A stretch of DNA of 6,617 bases, taken from NCBI GenBank assembly GCA_021286885.1, contig JAJTBM010000168.1:1-6617 (forward strand). The letters are read 5' to 3'. This document shows, one piece after another, positions 5,074 through 6,617 of this stretch. Each line of letters begins with the position of its first letter. The first letter of the stretch is position 1. Position numbers and translations under genes: made by a program. The stretch comes from Rhodocyclales bacterium (GTDB lineage Bacteria > Pseudomonadota > Gammaproteobacteria > Burkholderiales > Rhodocyclaceae). The notes beneath the pieces were generated by a model. That model worked only from the letters and a program-made list of their open reading frames with translations, made no database searches and was not told where the DNA came from.

Positions 5074-6149
5074 CAAGCCTTGCTCCGTTGGGCCAGGGTT
5101 TCGCGCAGGATCTCGCGGGTGCCCCGGATCATCTCTTCGGTGGTGCCCCAGTCGACACAGGCGTCGGTCACGGAACAGCCATAGCGCAGCTCGGCCAGGT
5201 TGGCGGGGATGGACTGGTTGCCGGCTTCGAGGTTGCTCTCGATCATCAGACCCACGATGGAGCGGTTGCCCTCGCGGATCTGGTGGGCCACGTCGCGCAT
5301 CACCAGGGGCTGGTAATCCGGGTTCTTCCAGGAGTTGGCATGGGAGCAATCCACCACGATGTTGGTGGGCAGCTTGGCCTTGGCCAACGCCTTCTCGGTG
5401 AGTGCGACCGATACCGTGTCGTAGTTGGGCCGGCCACCGCCACCGCGCAGCACCACGTGGCCATAGCCATTGCCCCGGGTACGGATGATGGAGGACTGGC
5501 CCTCATCGTTGATCCCGAGGAAGCTGTGGGTGTGGGAGGCGGACAGAATGCCGTTCACGGCGGCATCCAGGGAACCGTCAGTGCCGTTCTTGAAGCCGAC
5601 CGGGGTAGACAGGCCGGAGGCCATTTCCCGGTGGGTCTGGGATTCGGAGGTACGGGCGCCGATGGCCGTCCAGCTGATCAGGTCGCCGTAGTACTGGGGG
5701 GCGATGGGGTCCAGGGCTTCGGTACCGGCGGGCAGGCCCAAGTTGTTCACGTCCAGCAGGAACTGGCGGGCTTTTTCCATGCCTTCGTCGATCCGGAACG
5801 AATCGTTCATGTACGGATCGTTGATGTAGCCCTTCCAGCCGGTGGAGGTACGGGGCTTCTCGAAATACACCCGCATCACCAGCACCAGGGTGTCGGAGAC
5901 TTCGTCAGCCAGCACCTTGAGGCGCCGGGCGTAGTCGAGGCCGGCCACTGGATCGTGGATGGAGCAGGGGCCCACGACCACAAAAATGCGCGGATCTTGG
6001 CGGTCCAGAATGGCCTGGAGGGTCTGGCGACCGTTCAGCACCGACTGGCGGGCGGCATCGGTGAGGGGCACCCGGGCTGCGATTTCAGCCGGGGAAGGCA
6101 TGCGGTCAAAGGCCGCTCCGTTGAGGTTTTCTGTCTGGGCGAGGGACAT
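5073..6149 (-). CDS. aroG: 3-deoxy-7-phosphoheptulonate (DAHP) synthase, class I alpha (AroF/G/H type)
   Basis: First step of the shikimate pathway: condenses phosphoenolpyruvate with erythrose 4-phosphate to DAHP. From the ATG at 6149 it has 358 residues, like the E. coli isozymes. Key motifs: VVGPCSIHD (58-66) with metal-ligand Cys62, FEKPRTSTGWKG (96-107), IGARTSESQ (163-171), GFKNGTDG (185-192), DCSHANS (267-273) with His270, MIESNLEAGNQS (302-313) with Glu304, and SVTDACVDW (326-334) with Asp329. All four metal ligands are present, as is the N-terminal regulatory extension. FLGIN (210-214) has Gly212 where Phe-inhibited enzymes usually have Ser (FLSV in E. coli AroG), suggesting tyrosine control, so the symbol aroG is conventional and aroF may fit better. 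An upstream ATG at 6257 would add 36 residues, but they lie inside the HAD gene and are unlike the family. No clear Shine-Dalgarno sequence precedes 6149. Translation is probably coupled to serB. Confidence 0.95.
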   Translation of the reverse strand: MSLAQTENLNGAAFDRMPSPAEIAARVPLTDAARQSVLNGRQTLQAILDRQDPRIFVVVGPCSIHDPVAGLDYARRLKVLADEVSDTLVLVMRVYFEKPRTSTGWKGYINDPYMNDSFRIDEGMEKARQFLLDVNNLGLPAGTEALDPIAPQYYGDLISWTAIGARTSESQTHREMASGLSTPVGFKNGTDGSLDAAVNGILSASHTHSFLGINDEGQSSIIRTRGNGYGHVVLRGGGGRPNYDTVSVALTEKALAKAKLPTNIVVDCSHANSWKNPDYQPLVMRDVAHQIREGNRSIVGLMIESNLEAGNQSIPANLAELRYGCSVTDACVDWGTTEEMIRGTREILRETLAQRSKA

Positions 6150-6166
6150 GGAATCACGCGTCAAGT

Positions 6167-6183
6167 ATGGCGGAATCCGCCAT
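6167..6183. promoter_or_regulatory. Perfect 17-bp hyphenated palindrome in the aroG leader
   Basis: ATGGCGGA-A-TCCGCCAT: 8-bp perfect arms around base 6175, lying 17 bases upstream of the aroG ATG. It overlaps the downstream edge of the -10-like box at 6182-6187 and covers the predicted transcription start, a typical repressor-operator position. As RNA it could form a seven-pair stem with a three-base loop. The sequence does not match an operator I can name with confidence. Confidence 0.45.
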
Positions 6184-6187
6184 TCTA
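6182..6187 (-). promoter_or_regulatory. -10-like box for aroG-serB
   Basis: Minus-strand TAGAAT (five of six consensus bases) overlaps the TAG stop of the upstream HAD gene. A start about seven bases downstream gives a leader near 26 bases. No good -35 is visible at 16-18 bases upstream. The run TAGAATGGCGG closely matches TAAAATGGCGG in front of pyrD. Confidence 0.35.
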
Positions 6188-6617
6188 GCGCGAAGCGTGG
6201 CTTCGGACCCCATGCCGTGCCAGTTGTAACACCGAGCGCAGCCGGTAATCCACCCAAGCAGGCTGGCGCGGGCTCGTGCTGATCCAGACGGTTTGCATGC
6301 CCAGGCGTTTGGCGGTACGCAGGTTTTCAGCGCTGTCTTCCACCAGGATGCAGCGGGCCGGGTGGAGCCGATGGGCGTGCAGCAGGTGGCGAAAACCCCG
6401 TGCGAGGGGTTTGGGATGGAAGCGCATCTGCTCCACCCCCCACACGTCGTCAAAGTGGCGCGCCACCCCCATCACCTGGAGCACCGCCCGGGCATAGGCC
6501 TGGGGGCCGTTGGAGAACACGATCTTGCGCCCGGGCAGGTGGCGCAGCATGTGGCCCAGGGCCCGGTCGAACACCACCATCCGATGCAACTCGGGAAACT
6601 GGTGGGTTTCGTCGAGA
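6185..6617 (-). CDS. HAD-family hydrolase, probable pyrimidine 5'-nucleotidase (SSM1 type); 5' end outside window
   Basis: Cytoplasmic phosphatase of the HAD superfamily; its closest remembered relatives are the short SSM1-type pyrimidine 5'-nucleotidases that dephosphorylate UMP/CMP-like nucleotides. The reading frame is open to the window end, so the N-terminus with the DxDxT nucleophile motif is missing; 143 codons are visible. Present are GRKIVFSNGP (motif II, Ser after the strand), FHPKPL (motif III Lys), and LVEDSAENLRTAKRLGM (motif IV Asp pair with the conserved helix), followed by TVWIS and a PAWVDYRLRSVLQL end typical of betaproteobacterial members. The stop is TAG at 6187-6185, only 35 bases before the aroG start, so read-through transcription into aroG is possible. 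Substrate assignment is by family resemblance only. Confidence 0.85.
   Translation of the reverse strand, partial: LDETHQFPELHRMVVFDRALGHMLRHLPGRKIVFSNGPQAYARAVLQVMGVARHFDDVWGVEQMRFHPKPLARGFRHLLHAHRLHPARCILVEDSAENLRTAKRLGMQTVWISTSPRQPAWVDYRLRSVLQLARHGVRSHASR

Noticed and set aside
4240..5349. Longer SerB starting at 5349
   Set aside because: The extension is the out-of-frame end of the DAHP synthase gene; the ATG at 5073 has the best ribosome site in the window.
6154..6183. Nine-codon leader peptide MADSAILDA before aroG
   Set aside because: It has no run of aromatic residues and no terminator/antiterminator pair, and it arises simply because the palindrome begins with ATG. It may be untranscribed if the start lies near 6175.
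5088..6188. 366-codon open frame on the plus strand opposite the DAHP synthase gene
   Set aside because: A low-complexity antisense shadow of a well-conserved gene, with no domain pattern or ribosome site. The same applies to the plus-strand frames at 4213-5184 and 944-1570.
5073..6257. Longer DAHP synthase starting at 6257
   Set aside because: The 36 added residues overlap the HAD gene and do not resemble the family N-terminus; the ATG at 6149 gives the expected length.
1..6617. Mobile elements, CRISPR arrays, tRNA genes or a defence system
   Set aside because: No terminal repeats with a transposase, no regularly spaced repeats, no tRNA-like cloverleaf and no defence-protein motifs were found; the genes are mainly core metabolism.

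Overview
The window is a compact, GC-rich bacterial chromosome segment in which every convincing gene lies on the minus strand. RnfA, class 2 PyrD, an Aat/Bpt pair, a MepS-like NlpC/P60 protein, SerB, a class I DAHP synthase and an SSM1-type HAD hydrolase together suggest a Gram-negative betaproteobacterium, most likely of the Rhodocyclales (Azospira, Dechloromonas or Azoarcus relatives). That placement is inference from remembered protein similarity, not from a search. I see no mobile element, CRISPR array, tRNA or rRNA.

In the direction of transcription (high to low coordinates): a HAD-family putative pyrimidine 5'-nucleotidase, cut by the window end (6617-6185); a DAHP synthase (6149-5073) joined to serB (5073-4240) by a TGATG stop/start overlap; a 142-base gap holding a strong strand-specific hairpin and a candidate promoter; then nlpC/p60 (4097-3555), aat (3539-2835), bpt (2811-2071) and a PagP-like outer-membrane barrel gene (2031-1534), spaced closely enough to be one operon; a 104-base gap with a 9-bp inverted repeat and a -10-like box touching the next start; pyrD (1429-416); a 149-base gap with two tandem hairpins and a candidate promoter; and the first 88 codons of rnfA/rsxA (266-1), cut by the window start.

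Most of the genes are housekeeping: entry into the shikimate pathway plus the last step of serine synthesis, the quinone-linked step of pyrimidine synthesis, both bacterial N-degron aminoacyl transferases, peptidoglycan remodelling, and a membrane electron-transport subunit. Two things are less ordinary. One is the small barrel protein, which follows the PagP lipid A palmitoyltransferase pattern but appears to carry Asn where PagP has its Asp-Ser pair. The other is the concentration of palindromes, hairpins and Shine-Dalgarno-poor or nearly leaderless starts at the gene boundaries. I found no clearly novel multi-gene system.
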